From NCBI RefSeq assembly GCF_900625025.1, contig NZ_LR130575.1, positions 124,001-188,000 of the forward strand: a DNA stretch of 64,000 nt, in the 5' to 3' direction. Shown here piece by piece: positions 8,856 to 17,404 of this stretch (positions are counted from its first letter, which is position 1; each line of letters starts with the position of its first letter). Under the pieces are notes generated by a model. That model was not told the DNA's origin and made no database searches. It saw only the letters and a list, made by a program, of their open reading frames with translations. This DNA comes from Lachnoclostridium sp. Marseille-P6806 (GTDB taxonomy: Bacteria > Bacillota > Clostridia > Lachnospirales > Lachnospiraceae). Both the position numbers and the translations under genes were made by a program.

Positions 8856-10718
8856 ATGGCCAAATGGTTTATCGCCCGCCGGGGCGGCGACTTTGCGGCG
8901 ATCGGCGCAGCCTGCGGAATTTCGCCGGTGCTGGCAAGACTGATACGGAACCGGGGAGCGGTCGGTGAGGAGGAAACCCGCCGCTATCTGGAGGGTGGGA
9001 CGGAGGCTCTGATTGATCCGCTGCGGCTTCCGGACATACCTTCCGCCGTGCGCCTGCTCAGGGAAAAAATAAGCGCCGGGGAGCCGGTCCGCATCATCGG
9101 AGACTACGATGTGGACGGGATCTGTTCATCCTACATACTGCTGCGCGGGCTCCGGGAGCAGGGAGCCCGCGCAGACGCAGTGCTTCCGGACCGTATCCGG
9201 GACGGCTACGGCCTGAATACGGAAATGATCGAGCGGGCGGCCGGCGAGGGCATACGCATGATCATCACCTGCGACAACGGAATTGCGGCGGCAGAGGCAG
9301 TTCATCGGGCAAAGGAGCTCGGCATGACGGTGATTGTGACGGATCACCATGAGATTCCTTTTGTGACCGATGCGGACAGGCAAAGGGAGTACTGTCTGCC
9401 GGAGGCCGATGTCATCGTCGAGCCGAAGCTCAAAAAGCCCGGGACCGAAGAAAATCTCTATCCGTTTCCGGAGCTCTGCGGCGCGGCCGTGGCATGGAAA
9501 CTCATCTGCGCGCTGCGGGGAGAGAGCGCGGGACAGGCGGGAGCCCAGGGACTTATGCGGGAGCTGCTCGCATTCTGTGCGATCGCGACGGTCTGTGACG
9601 TCATGCCGCTCCGGGGAGAAAACCGCATTCTTGTCCGGGAGGGGCTGCGGGCGGCGGAAGAGACGGAAAATCCGGGCCTCCGGGCGCTGCTTCGGGCCAA
9701 TGAGCTGGAGGAGAGCACGCTTCGCCCGTTTCATGCGGGCTTTATCCTCGGCCCCTGCCTCAACGCCTCCGGAAGACTGGACTCGGCGCAGCGCGCCCTC
9801 AATTTGTTTGACAGTAAGGAGAGCGGCGTCGATCCGGTGACGGCTGCCGCAGAACTTCGCAGGCTCAATGAGGAGCGTCGTGCCATGCAGGAAAAGAGCA
9901 TGGAGAGCGCGGAGGAGTACATTAAGAGAAAGCGGCTGCTCCGGGATTTTGTGCTGGTGCTTGTTCTGCCGGACTGCCATCAGTCCCTCGCGGGGATCGT
10001 CGCCGGGAAGCTGCGCGAGCGCTACGAAAGACCGGTGTTTGTTCTCACGGACAGTGCGGAGGAGGGAATGCTCAAAGGCTCGGGGCGCTCCATCGAGGCC
10101 TATGACATGTATGCGGGAATGCAGGCCTGCAGGGAGCTCCTGATTCAGTTTGGAGGGCACAGAAAGGCCGGCGGACTCACGCTCCGGGCGGAAAACGCCG
10201 AAGCGCTCCGCCTCCGTCTGAACGAATGCTGCGGCCTTTCCGAGGACGATCTGTGCACGGAGCTGCATCTCGATCTGGAGCTGCCGCCCGGGCAGGTCAC
10301 GCCTGCGCTGGCGGAGGAGCTGGGGCGGCTGGAGCCCTGCGGGAATGAGAATTCTCCGGCGCTTTTTGTCTGCCGGAATATCCGTATCATCGGCGCGGCG
10401 CTCCTCGGGCACTCCGAGCGGGCGGTGCGCTTCTTAGCCCGGGACGAGGGCGGGGAGGCGAGAGAGTTCATCTTTTTCGGCAATGCCGGGATGCTTGCCG
10501 CGCGCTTTGACGGCGCCTGCGGGCAGGGCGCGTGGGAGAGGCTGCTTTCTTTTTCGTCTCCATCCGCTTTCGCTTCGCGCGGGCAGGGAGACGGTGCGGT
10601 CTGCGCCGCCAATCTTGCCTATGAGCCCCGCATCAACGAATGGAGGGGGCGCCGATCGGTTCAGCTTGTGGTGAAAGACTTTCAGTTTTTAGACAGGAAA
10701 CAGGCAGACAGGGTATAA
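8856..10718 (+). CDS. recJ: Single-stranded-DNA-specific exonuclease RecJ
   Basis: 5'-3' exonuclease of the DHH phosphoesterase family used in recombination and repair. The 620 residues show the catalytic motifs in order: DYDVDG (motif I), ITCDNGIAA (motif II), TDHHE (the DHH motif), a CDVMPL-type motif and FQFGGH-like IQFGGHRKAGG for DHHA1. An OB-like domain follows near the C-terminus. The start at 8856 has AAAGGAGG about 6 bases upstream. The C-terminus ends with a VVKDF segment typical of RecJ OB domains. Confidence 0.92.
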   Translation: MAKWFIARRGGDFAAIGAACGISPVLARLIRNRGAVGEEETRRYLEGGTEALIDPLRLPDIPSAVRLLREKISAGEPVRIIGDYDVDGICSSYILLRGLREQGARADAVLPDRIRDGYGLNTEMIERAAGEGIRMIITCDNGIAAAEAVHRAKELGMTVIVTDHHEIPFVTDADRQREYCLPEADVIVEPKLKKPGTEENLYPFPELCGAAVAWKLICALRGESAGQAGAQGLMRELLAFCAIATVCDVMPLRGENRILVREGLRAAEETENPGLRALLRANELEESTLRPFHAGFILGPCLNASGRLDSAQRALNLFDSKESGVDPVTAAAELRRLNEERRAMQEKSMESAEEYIKRKRLLRDFVLVLVLPDCHQSLAGIVAGKLRERYERPVFVLTDSAEEGMLKGSGRSIEAYDMYAGMQACRELLIQFGGHRKAGGLTLRAENAEALRLRLNECCGLSEDDLCTELHLDLELPPGQVTPALAEELGRLEPCGNENSPALFVCRNIRIIGAALLGHSERAVRFLARDEGGEAREFIFFGNAGMLAARFDGACGQGAWERLLSFSSPSAFASRGQGDGAVCAANLAYEPRINEWRGRRSVQLVVKDFQFLDRKQADRV

Positions 10719-10719
10719 T
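10714..10719 (+). promoter_or_regulatory. Possible -10 element for the sugar kinase gene
   Basis: A perfect TATAAT overlaps the recJ stop codon, 35 bases before the next start. The best upstream -35 candidate, TTAGAC at 10689-10694, is 19 bases away and weak, so this is only a possible promoter. Confidence 0.35.
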
Positions 10720-10753
10720 TTCTCTTGAAGACGCCACAGAGCGGGAGAGCGCT

Positions 10754-11728
10754 ATGATTACGACGGTTACGCTGAATCCGGCGATTGACAGAACCATGAC
10801 GGGAGCATCGCTCCTCCCCGGCAGGGTGAACCGCATGGAAACCGTGCGGGAATATGCGGGCGGCAAGGGAGTCAATGTCACCAAGATGCTCCGCCGGCTC
10901 GGGGAGGAGGTCACGGGCGTGGGCTTTCTCGGGGGCTTTACAGGGCGGTTTATTCTGCATTACCTGAGAGAGCTCGGCGTCCTCTGCGACTACACGGAGG
11001 TTCCGGGTGCGACCCGGACGACGCTTAATCTTCTCACGGCGGACGGCTACGTGACGGAAATTCTGGAGCCGGGAGCGTCGGTTCCCGCGAACTGCGAGGA
11101 GCGCTTTCAGCGCTCCTTCAAGAGAGCGCTTGCCGGTTCGCGGGCGGCGGTTCTGTCCGGGAGCCTCCCGGCCGGTCTTCCGGAGGATTATTACGCGGGG
11201 CTGATCCGCTTCGGAAAGGAGCAGGGCGTGCGCATGTTTCTTGATGCGAGCGGCGCGGCGCTGGCAAAGGGCGTGCGGGCGGCGCCGTTTCTCATTAAGC
11301 CGAACACAAAGGAGCTGGAATACCTGATGGGAAAGCCGCTCCGGCGGCAGGAGGAGCTGGCGGAGGCCATTGTCACGCTGATGGAGAGAGGACTTCCCTG
11401 CGTCGTGGTCTCCCGCGGCTCCCGCGGACTGATGACGGCGGTGAAGCAGCCGGAGGGCTATGAAATCATCACCGCGTCAGCGCCGGAAGTTCCGGTTGTC
11501 AACACGGTGGGGAGCGGGGACGTCTCGGTGGCGCTTCTTGTGCAGGAACTCGCGGACGCGCCGGACAGGCCGGACGCGGTGCGGATGGAGAGAGCGCTTC
11601 GCCGGGCGGCGGCCTATGCCTCCGCGAATGTGACGACCATGGAGAGCGGTGTTGTTTCAGAGGAGACTGCGGAGCGGCTCATGGGTGACGTGAAGACGGA
11701 ACGGTTTCCGTTTTGCGGGAAGAGCTGA
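10754..11728 (+). CDS. PfkB-family sugar kinase, 1-phosphofructokinase type
   Basis: ATP-dependent kinase of 324 residues in the 1-phosphofructokinase/tagatose-6-phosphate kinase branch. It opens with ITTVTLNPAIDRT, has the GGKGVNV substrate motif, and near the C-terminus has VNTVGSGDVSVALL in place of the usual VGAGDSxVAGF. The catalytic aspartate is kept, but the serine after it is replaced by valine. No PTS fructose transporter or regulator is adjacent, so the substrate is uncertain. The start at 10754 follows GCGGGAGAG. Codon use resembles the neighbours. Confidence 0.82.
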   Translation: MITTVTLNPAIDRTMTGASLLPGRVNRMETVREYAGGKGVNVTKMLRRLGEEVTGVGFLGGFTGRFILHYLRELGVLCDYTEVPGATRTTLNLLTADGYVTEILEPGASVPANCEERFQRSFKRALAGSRAAVLSGSLPAGLPEDYYAGLIRFGKEQGVRMFLDASGAALAKGVRAAPFLIKPNTKELEYLMGKPLRRQEELAEAIVTLMERGLPCVVVSRGSRGLMTAVKQPEGYEIITASAPEVPVVNTVGSGDVSVALLVQELADAPDRPDAVRMERALRRAAAYASANVTTMESGVVSEETAERLMGDVKTERFPFCGKS

Positions 11729-11735
11729 ATACCAC

Positions 11736-11765
11736 GAGAGCCACCCGGAAGTCCGGATGGCTCTC
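11736..11765 (+). terminator. Probable terminator hairpin after the sugar kinase
   Basis: GAGAGCCA (11736-11743) pairs with TGGCTCTC (11758-11765), with further CCGG/CCGG pairing inside. It begins 7 bases after the stop codon. The tract that follows (AATGGTTTC) is only weakly T-rich. Confidence 0.6.
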
Positions 11766-11790
11766 AATGGTTTCTTATGAGGGGGGAGAT

Positions 11791-11803
11791 AGTGAATTTC
11801 ACT
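11791..11803. repeat. Short palindrome in the AT-rich gap before murE
   Basis: AGTGAATTTCACT is a perfect 13-base palindrome. It lies in a 189-base AT-rich gap that also holds a TATAAT at 11830-11835 and a cluster of A/T tracts before murE. It could be a regulator site; no -35 with good spacing is visible. Confidence 0.35.
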
Positions 11804-11917
11804 TCAACTATCTGATTAATACAATATCCTATAATTGTGACGCAGTTGTGTACATGAGATAACGATTCCCTAAAATTTCTAAAGTATTTATAAAAATAAC
11901 ACAGGATGGGACGACGG

Positions 11918-13444
11918 ATGAAGAAACTTTCAGAACTGCTTGAGACATTGGAATACCGGCTTGAGAGAGCGGACGGCAGCCCGCTTTCGGGGAGCGCGGC
12001 GAAGGAGGCCCTTGGCGCCGGAATCATCGATATCACGAACGATTCCCGAAGCGCTGCGGAGGGCACGCTGTTTTTCTGCATCGCCGGGGCGAACCGGAAC
12101 GGTCATGATTTTGCCGCCGAGGTGACGGAGCGGGGGGCGAGAGCACTGGTGATCGGGAGGGATGTCGAGCTTGCCTCGGTTTCCGAGGAGAAAAAAAGAG
12201 ATCTGATTCTCGTAAGAGTACCGGATACCCGCTATGCCATGGCGTTTATATCCGCCGCGTGGTTCGGACATCCGGCGGAGCGGCTGCGTGTCATCGGCGT
12301 GACCGGAACCAAGGGAAAGACGACGACGACCTATCTCATCAAAAGCATTCTGGAGAAGGCGGGGCGCCGGGTCGGGCTCATCGGAACCATCGAGACTGTG
12401 ATTGGGGACAGACATATCCCCGCGGCCAATACGACGCCGGAATCGCTGGTTTTGCAGAGAACCTTTGCGGAGATGGCGGAGGCCGGGATGGAGATTGTCG
12501 TGATGGAGGTCTCCTCGCAGGCGCTCATGCTCCACCGGACGCAGGGCTTCCGCTTTGATATCGGCGTATTCACGAATCTGGAGCCGGATCATATCGGGCC
12601 GAACGAGCACCGGGATTTCCATGAATATATGCACTGCAAGAGCCTGCTGTTCCGTCAGTGCCGCATCGGCATTGTCAACGGGGACGACGGGCATCTCCCC
12701 GGAATTCTGGAGGGACATCTCTGTGAGGTGGAGACGTTCGGACTGGGGGAGGGAAATGATCTGCGGGCAAAAGATCTGCGCCTCCTGCACCGGCCGGGCG
12801 AGCTGGGGATCGCCTTTTCTACGGAGGGCCTGCTCGCCCTTTCGGCGGAGGTTCCGACGCCGGGACGCTTCAGTGTGTATAATGCGCTGTGCGCGATCGC
12901 CGTGGCGCGCCGTTTCGGCGTCTCGGCGGAGGAGATCCGGGCGGCTCTCCCCGGCGTGAGAGTGCGGGGACGGATCGAGATGATTCCGGTGAGCGATACG
13001 TTCACGCTGATGATTGACTATGCGCACAACGCGATGGCGCTGGAGAGCCTCCTCACCACGCTCCGGGCCTATCAGCCGCACCGGCTGGTCTGTCTCTTCG
13101 GCTGCGGGGGCAACCGGAGCCGCCAGCGGCGCTATGAGATGGGGGAGGTGAGCGGGCGGCTCTCGGACCTCACGGTCATCACCTCCGACAATCCCCGGAA
13201 CGAGGAGCCCATGGCGATCATTGCGGATATCCGCACGGGCATCGGGCGGACGGACGGCGCGTTTGTGGAAATTCCCGACCGACGGGAGGCGATCCGCTAT
13301 GTGATAGAGCACGGGGAGCCGGGAGATATCATCGTGCTTGCGGGCAAGGGACATGAGGATTATCAGGAGATCCGCGGAGTGAAATACCCGATGGATGAAA
13401 GGGAGATCATCGCGGAGATCCTTAAGGAAAAGCCGGAGGAGTGA
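11918..13444 (+). CDS. murE: UDP-MurNAc-tripeptide synthetase MurE
   Basis: Cytoplasmic Mur ligase that adds the third residue of the peptidoglycan stem peptide. The 508 residues have the three Mur-ligase domains. The ATP-binding loop is GVTGTKGKTTTTY, and the C-terminal domain carries DNPRNEEP. DNPR is the known signature for meso-diaminopimelate recognition, rather than lysine or ornithine. The start at 11918 is preferred over an in-frame ATG 12 bases upstream because AGGATGG lies 8 bases before it. It stands outside a dcw cluster, so a second MurE-like gene elsewhere is possible. priA follows after 57 bases. Confidence 0.9.
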   Translation: MKKLSELLETLEYRLERADGSPLSGSAAKEALGAGIIDITNDSRSAAEGTLFFCIAGANRNGHDFAAEVTERGARALVIGRDVELASVSEEKKRDLILVRVPDTRYAMAFISAAWFGHPAERLRVIGVTGTKGKTTTTYLIKSILEKAGRRVGLIGTIETVIGDRHIPAANTTPESLVLQRTFAEMAEAGMEIVVMEVSSQALMLHRTQGFRFDIGVFTNLEPDHIGPNEHRDFHEYMHCKSLLFRQCRIGIVNGDDGHLPGILEGHLCEVETFGLGEGNDLRAKDLRLLHRPGELGIAFSTEGLLALSAEVPTPGRFSVYNALCAIAVARRFGVSAEEIRAALPGVRVRGRIEMIPVSDTFTLMIDYAHNAMALESLLTTLRAYQPHRLVCLFGCGGNRSRQRRYEMGEVSGRLSDLTVITSDNPRNEEPMAIIADIRTGIGRTDGAFVEIPDRREAIRYVIEHGEPGDIIVLAGKGHEDYQEIRGVKYPMDEREIIAEILKEKPEE

Positions 13445-13501
13445 GGGCGGCCCGTTTCCGGGTCCTCCGGGACGGACGCCGGAGCCGGAGAAAGGTGCGG
13501 G

Positions 13502-15820
13502 ATGAAGCGGATGGAAGAGCGGGAAGAATTTGCGGATATCATCATTGACATATCGCACGAGCGGCTGGATCATCCGTTTACCTACCGCGTGCCGGAGGCT
13601 CTCCGGGGGCGTCTTTCTCCCGGAGACCGCGTCCGCATTCCGTTCGGAAGAGGGAATACGGAGCGGTTCGGCTACTGCATTGAATTAAAGAGCGAGTGCG
13701 GATATCCGGCATCCGGAATCAAGGAAATCCTCTCCGTCTGCGAAGACGGCGGGAATGCGCCGGACGGGGCGGGAGCCCGGGATCCGAGAGAGACGGCGCT
13801 GCGGCTCGCGCTGTGGATGAAAGAGACCTATGGGAGCACAGCCATCACGGCGCTGAAAACCGTTCTCCCGATCCGGCGTGCGGCCCGCCCCGAGGAGCGC
13901 CGCAGGGTGTGTCTCCTCCTTTCCCGAAAGGAGGCTGGGCAGGCTCTGGAGCTCTGCCGCAAAAAACATCAGACGGCAAGAGCGCGTCTTCTCGAGGGGC
14001 TTCTCCTGTCGCCGGAGCAGCCGTATTCCCTCCTTGTTTCTCGGCTTCATCTCACTGCGGCGGTGATCCGGGCGGCGGAAAAGGCGGGACTCATACAGAT
14101 TGAGACGGAGCGGTCGCTGCGGAATCCGGTCCGCGGGATGGAGGCAGCGCGGACGGCGGAGGTGCTGAGCGCCGGCCAGCAGGCGGCGGCGGACGGCGTG
14201 CTCGCGGATCTGGATGCGGGAAAGACGACGGTGTCTCTGCTTCACGGCATCACGGGCAGCGGCAAGACAGAGGTCTACATCCGGATCATCGAGGGTGCCG
14301 TGGCAAGAGGACGGCAGGCGATCATGTTGATTCCGGAGATCGCGCTCAGCTACCAGACGCTGCTGCGTTTTTACGGACACTTTGGCGACCGGGTCACGGT
14401 TATGAACTCCACGCTGTCCGACGGGGAAAAATACGATCAGTTTGAGCGGGCCCGCCGCGGGGAGGTCGATGTCGTGATCGGCCCCCGCTCCGCGCTGTTT
14501 ACACCGTTTCCGAATCTGGGGGTCATTGTCCTCGACGAGGAGCATGCGGGGAGCTACAAGAACGAGACGATGCCGAAATACCATGCGCGGGAGACGGCGA
14601 TCCGGCTCGCCGGGCTGTGCGGTGCCTGCGTCGTGCTGGGGTCGGCGACGCCCTCCATGGAATCCCGCTACCAGGCAGAGTGCGGCAGCTACCGGATGTA
14701 CCGCCTCGGGGAGCGCCTGACGGGAGGGAGTCTTCCGGCGGTCCGGATTGCGGATATGCGGCGCGAGCTGGCGCAGGGGAACCGGACGATTTTCTCGGAG
14801 GAGCTGCAATCCCTCATGGAGGACCGGCTTCGCAGAAATGAGCAGATCATGCTGTTTCTCAACCGGAGAGGGGTGGTCGGCTCCGTCTCGTGCAGGGCCT
14901 GCGGGCATGTTCTGCTCTGCCCGCACTGCGCCGTCTCGCTTACGGAGCACGGCAGGGACCGGCATCTGGTCTGTCACTACTGCGGCTATACGCAGCCGGC
15001 AGTCCGGCGCTGTCCGGAGTGCGGCTCTCCCTATATCGCGGGCTTCCGTATCGGCACGGAGCGCGTGGAGGAGAACGTGCGGGAGCTCTTTCCCGGGACG
15101 CGGGTGCTGCGGATGGACGCCGATACGACGGCGCAGAAGCATTCCCATGAGCAGATTCTCTCCCGCTTCGCGGACGGCGAAGCGGATATTCTCATCGGGA
15201 CGCAGATGATCGTCAAGGGACACGATTTCTCCGGGGTCACGCTGGTCGGCGTTCTGATGGCTGATCTCTCGCTGCATGCGGGCGATTACCGGGCGGCGGA
15301 AAGAACCTTTCAGCTTCTCACGCAGGCTGCGGGACGCGCAGGCCGGGGAGAGCGCCCGGGTGAGGTGGTGATCCAGACATACGATCCCGGAAATTATGCG
15401 GTGCGCTACGCGGCGAAGCATGACTACGAGGGCTTTTACCGGGAGGAAATGGGCTACCGCAGGCTCCTTGGCTATCCGCCGGTCTGCCATATGCTGGCCG
15501 TGCAGGTGCAGGGCGAGGATGCGGATGCCGCCCTCGCCATGGCCGGAGAGATCCGGGCTGCGGCGGAGCGGGAGAGGGAGGAGAGCGGCGGGGCAGATGC
15601 CGTGCTGCTCGGGCCGTCGGAGGCCGCGCTCGCCCGTGCGCGCGACCTGTACCGCTATGTGGTCTATATCAAACACCCGAAATATGATACACTTGTTCGG
15701 TATAAGGACAGGATTGAGAGCCGTCTGGGAACAGGCGGAGAGGGCGGCAACGTCACGTGCGCTCCCCGCGGCAGAGCCTGCCAGATCCAGTTTGATTTTG
15801 ATCCGATGAATCCGTTCTGA
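13502..15820 (+). CDS. priA: Primosomal helicase PriA
   Basis: Replication-restart helicase of 772 residues. The N-terminal 3'-end-binding domain is followed by a superfamily 2 helicase core with Walker A GITGSGKTEVY, Walker B DEEHAGSYK, and SATPSME. A zinc module comes next with four cysteine pairs in CRACGHVLLCPHC and CHYCGY...CPECGS. The C-terminal helicase lobe has GTQMIVKGHDF and QAAGRAGRG. A second in-frame ATG at 13511 would remove three residues. It lies 50 bases before def, the usual priA-def-fmt order of Firmicutes. Confidence 0.94.
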   Translation: MKRMEEREEFADIIIDISHERLDHPFTYRVPEALRGRLSPGDRVRIPFGRGNTERFGYCIELKSECGYPASGIKEILSVCEDGGNAPDGAGARDPRETALRLALWMKETYGSTAITALKTVLPIRRAARPEERRRVCLLLSRKEAGQALELCRKKHQTARARLLEGLLLSPEQPYSLLVSRLHLTAAVIRAAEKAGLIQIETERSLRNPVRGMEAARTAEVLSAGQQAAADGVLADLDAGKTTVSLLHGITGSGKTEVYIRIIEGAVARGRQAIMLIPEIALSYQTLLRFYGHFGDRVTVMNSTLSDGEKYDQFERARRGEVDVVIGPRSALFTPFPNLGVIVLDEEHAGSYKNETMPKYHARETAIRLAGLCGACVVLGSATPSMESRYQAECGSYRMYRLGERLTGGSLPAVRIADMRRELAQGNRTIFSEELQSLMEDRLRRNEQIMLFLNRRGVVGSVSCRACGHVLLCPHCAVSLTEHGRDRHLVCHYCGYTQPAVRRCPECGSPYIAGFRIGTERVEENVRELFPGTRVLRMDADTTAQKHSHEQILSRFADGEADILIGTQMIVKGHDFSGVTLVGVLMADLSLHAGDYRAAERTFQLLTQAAGRAGRGERPGEVVIQTYDPGNYAVRYAAKHDYEGFYREEMGYRRLLGYPPVCHMLAVQVQGEDADAALAMAGEIRAAAEREREESGGADAVLLGPSEAALARARDLYRYVVYIKHPKYDTLVRYKDRIESRLGTGGEGGNVTCAPRGRACQIQFDFDPMNPF

Positions 15821-15870
15821 GGCTTCGGGCGCTCTGCGGGACGGCTTGTTTTGAAAAGGAGAGTATGATT

Positions 15871-16416
15871 ATGGCAATTCGCAGTATCCGTGAGGAGGGG
15901 GACCCGGTTTTGTCCAAGCGGGCAAAGGAAGTGGCGGAGATCACGCCCCGCATCCGTGAGATGGCGGCGGATATGCTGGAGACCATGTATGACGCGGGCG
16001 GGGTCGGCCTCGCCGCGCCGCAGATCGGCGTGCTGAAGCGCATGGTGGTGATCGACTGCTCGGAGGAGCAGGATCAGCCGCTTGTCCTGATCAATCCCGT
16101 GATCGTGGAATCCAGCGGGGAGCAGACCGGCTATGAGGGCTGTCTTTCCGTTCCGGGAAAGTCCGGGGTGGTCACGCGGCCGTCTTATGTCAGGGTAAAG
16201 GCTATGGACCTCGAGGGCAGGCCGCTTGAGCTCGAGGGCACGGAGCTTCTGGCGAGGGCGTTCTGTCATGAGATCGATCATCTGGACGGTCATATGTACA
16301 CAGAGCTGGTCGAGGGTGAGCTCATCGACAATGAGCTGCTTACGCGGCAGAACGAGGCGCAGGAACAGAATTCGGAGCAGAATCAGGCTCAGCAGCAAAA
16401 TCAGAATCAGGAGTAA
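15871..16416 (+). CDS. def: Peptide deformylase
   Basis: Metalloenzyme that removes the formyl group from nascent proteins. All three signature motifs are present: GVGLAAPQIG (residues 44-53), EGCLSVPG with metal ligand Cys91, and HEIDHLDG with ligands His133 and His137 and catalytic Glu134. The start at 15871 lies 8 bases after AAAGGAGAG; an ATG at 15865 is too close to that site. The last 22 or so residues are a low-complexity Gln/Asn/Glu tail not needed for the fold. fmt follows directly, so this operon adds and removes the formyl group. Confidence 0.95.
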   Translation: MAIRSIREEGDPVLSKRAKEVAEITPRIREMAADMLETMYDAGGVGLAAPQIGVLKRMVVIDCSEEQDQPLVLINPVIVESSGEQTGYEGCLSVPGKSGVVTRPSYVRVKAMDLEGRPLELEGTELLARAFCHEIDHLDGHMYTELVEGELIDNELLTRQNEAQEQNSEQNQAQQQNQNQE

Positions 16417-16434
16417 GGGCAGAGAGGTCAGCAA

Positions 16435-17370
16435 ATGAGAATCATCTTTATGGGAACGCCGGATTTTGCCGTGGCGCCCCTCGAGGCCCTGATGCAGGCG
16501 GGAGAGGAAGTCTGCCTTGTCGTCACGCAGCCGGATCGGGCGCGGGGACGGGGGCGTGAAATGGAGAAGACGCCGGTCAAGCGCTGTGCGGAGAAGTGGG
16601 GCATTCCGGTTTTTCAGCCGGACCGCATCAGGAATCCTGAGGCGGCGGCGCGTCTCCGGGAGGAGGACTGCGATCTCATTGTGGTCGCAGCATTCGGTCA
16701 GATTCTTTCGCAGGAAATTCTGAATATTCCGCCGCGGGGGGCGGTCAATGTACACGCCTCGCTCCTGCCGAAATACCGGGGTGCGGCGCCGATTCAGCAG
16801 GCTGTCATCGACGGGGAGAAAGAGTCCGGCGTGACCATCATGCAGATGGACGCGGGGCTCGACACGGGGGATATCCTGTTTCAGGAGAGGATCCCGCTTG
16901 CACCGAAAGAGACCGGTGAGAGCCTGTATGAAAAACTGGCGGCGCTCGGCGGGGAGCTTCTTGTGAAAGCCCTCCCGGCCATCGCCGCGGGGGAGCTTAC
17001 GCGGATTCCGCAGGATGAAAGGCTCTCGAGCTACGCCGGAATGCTGCGCAGGGATATGGGGACGGTGGACTGGAACGAGTCCGCCGCCGTCATCGAGCGG
17101 CGGATCCGTGGGCTCAATCCGTGGCCCTGCGCCTGCACGGTGTTCCGGGGGAAGAAGCTCAAGCTCTGGGCGGGAGATGCGGGAGAGCAGACGGAAGAGG
17201 ATGCGCTTCTGCCCGGGACGGTCGCCGGAACCGACCGCGGGCACATCTATGTCAGCACCAGCGACGGCGTGCTTGCGCTCACGGAGGTGCAGCTTGAGGG
17301 GAAAAAGCGGATCTCCGCGGAGGAGTTTCTGAGGGGATACCCGGTGAAGCGGGGAGAACGGCTCGGCTGA
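16435..17370 (+). CDS. fmt: Methionyl-tRNA formyltransferase
   Basis: Transfers a formyl group from 10-formyl-tetrahydrofolate to initiator Met-tRNA. The 311 residues begin MRIIFMGTPDFAV and show VNVHASLLPKYRGAAPI, which contains the catalytic Asn, His and the SLLP folate motif, then the conserved aspartate in MDAGLDTGD. A C-terminal tRNA-binding OB domain follows (RIRGLNPWP, KLKLW). Length is typical. It sits 18 bases after def and 34 bases before rsmB. Confidence 0.95.
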   Translation: MRIIFMGTPDFAVAPLEALMQAGEEVCLVVTQPDRARGRGREMEKTPVKRCAEKWGIPVFQPDRIRNPEAAARLREEDCDLIVVAAFGQILSQEILNIPPRGAVNVHASLLPKYRGAAPIQQAVIDGEKESGVTIMQMDAGLDTGDILFQERIPLAPKETGESLYEKLAALGGELLVKALPAIAAGELTRIPQDERLSSYAGMLRRDMGTVDWNESAAVIERRIRGLNPWPCACTVFRGKKLKLWAGDAGEQTEEDALLPGTVAGTDRGHIYVSTSDGVLALTEVQLEGKKRISAEEFLRGYPVKRGERLG

Positions 17371-17404
17371 CCGCGGGAAACAAGAGAAAGCGGAGAGAGG
17401 ACTC

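Noticed and set aside
11766-11917. AT-rich gap before murE as a possible mobile-element remnant or origin
   Set aside because: No repeats at its ends, no DnaA-box cluster; it looks like a normal promoter region after a terminator.
16350-16416. Gln/Asn-rich repeat at the end of def as a possible prion-like or selected element
   Set aside because: Only about 22 residues; most likely a neutral low-complexity tail after the conserved catalytic domain.
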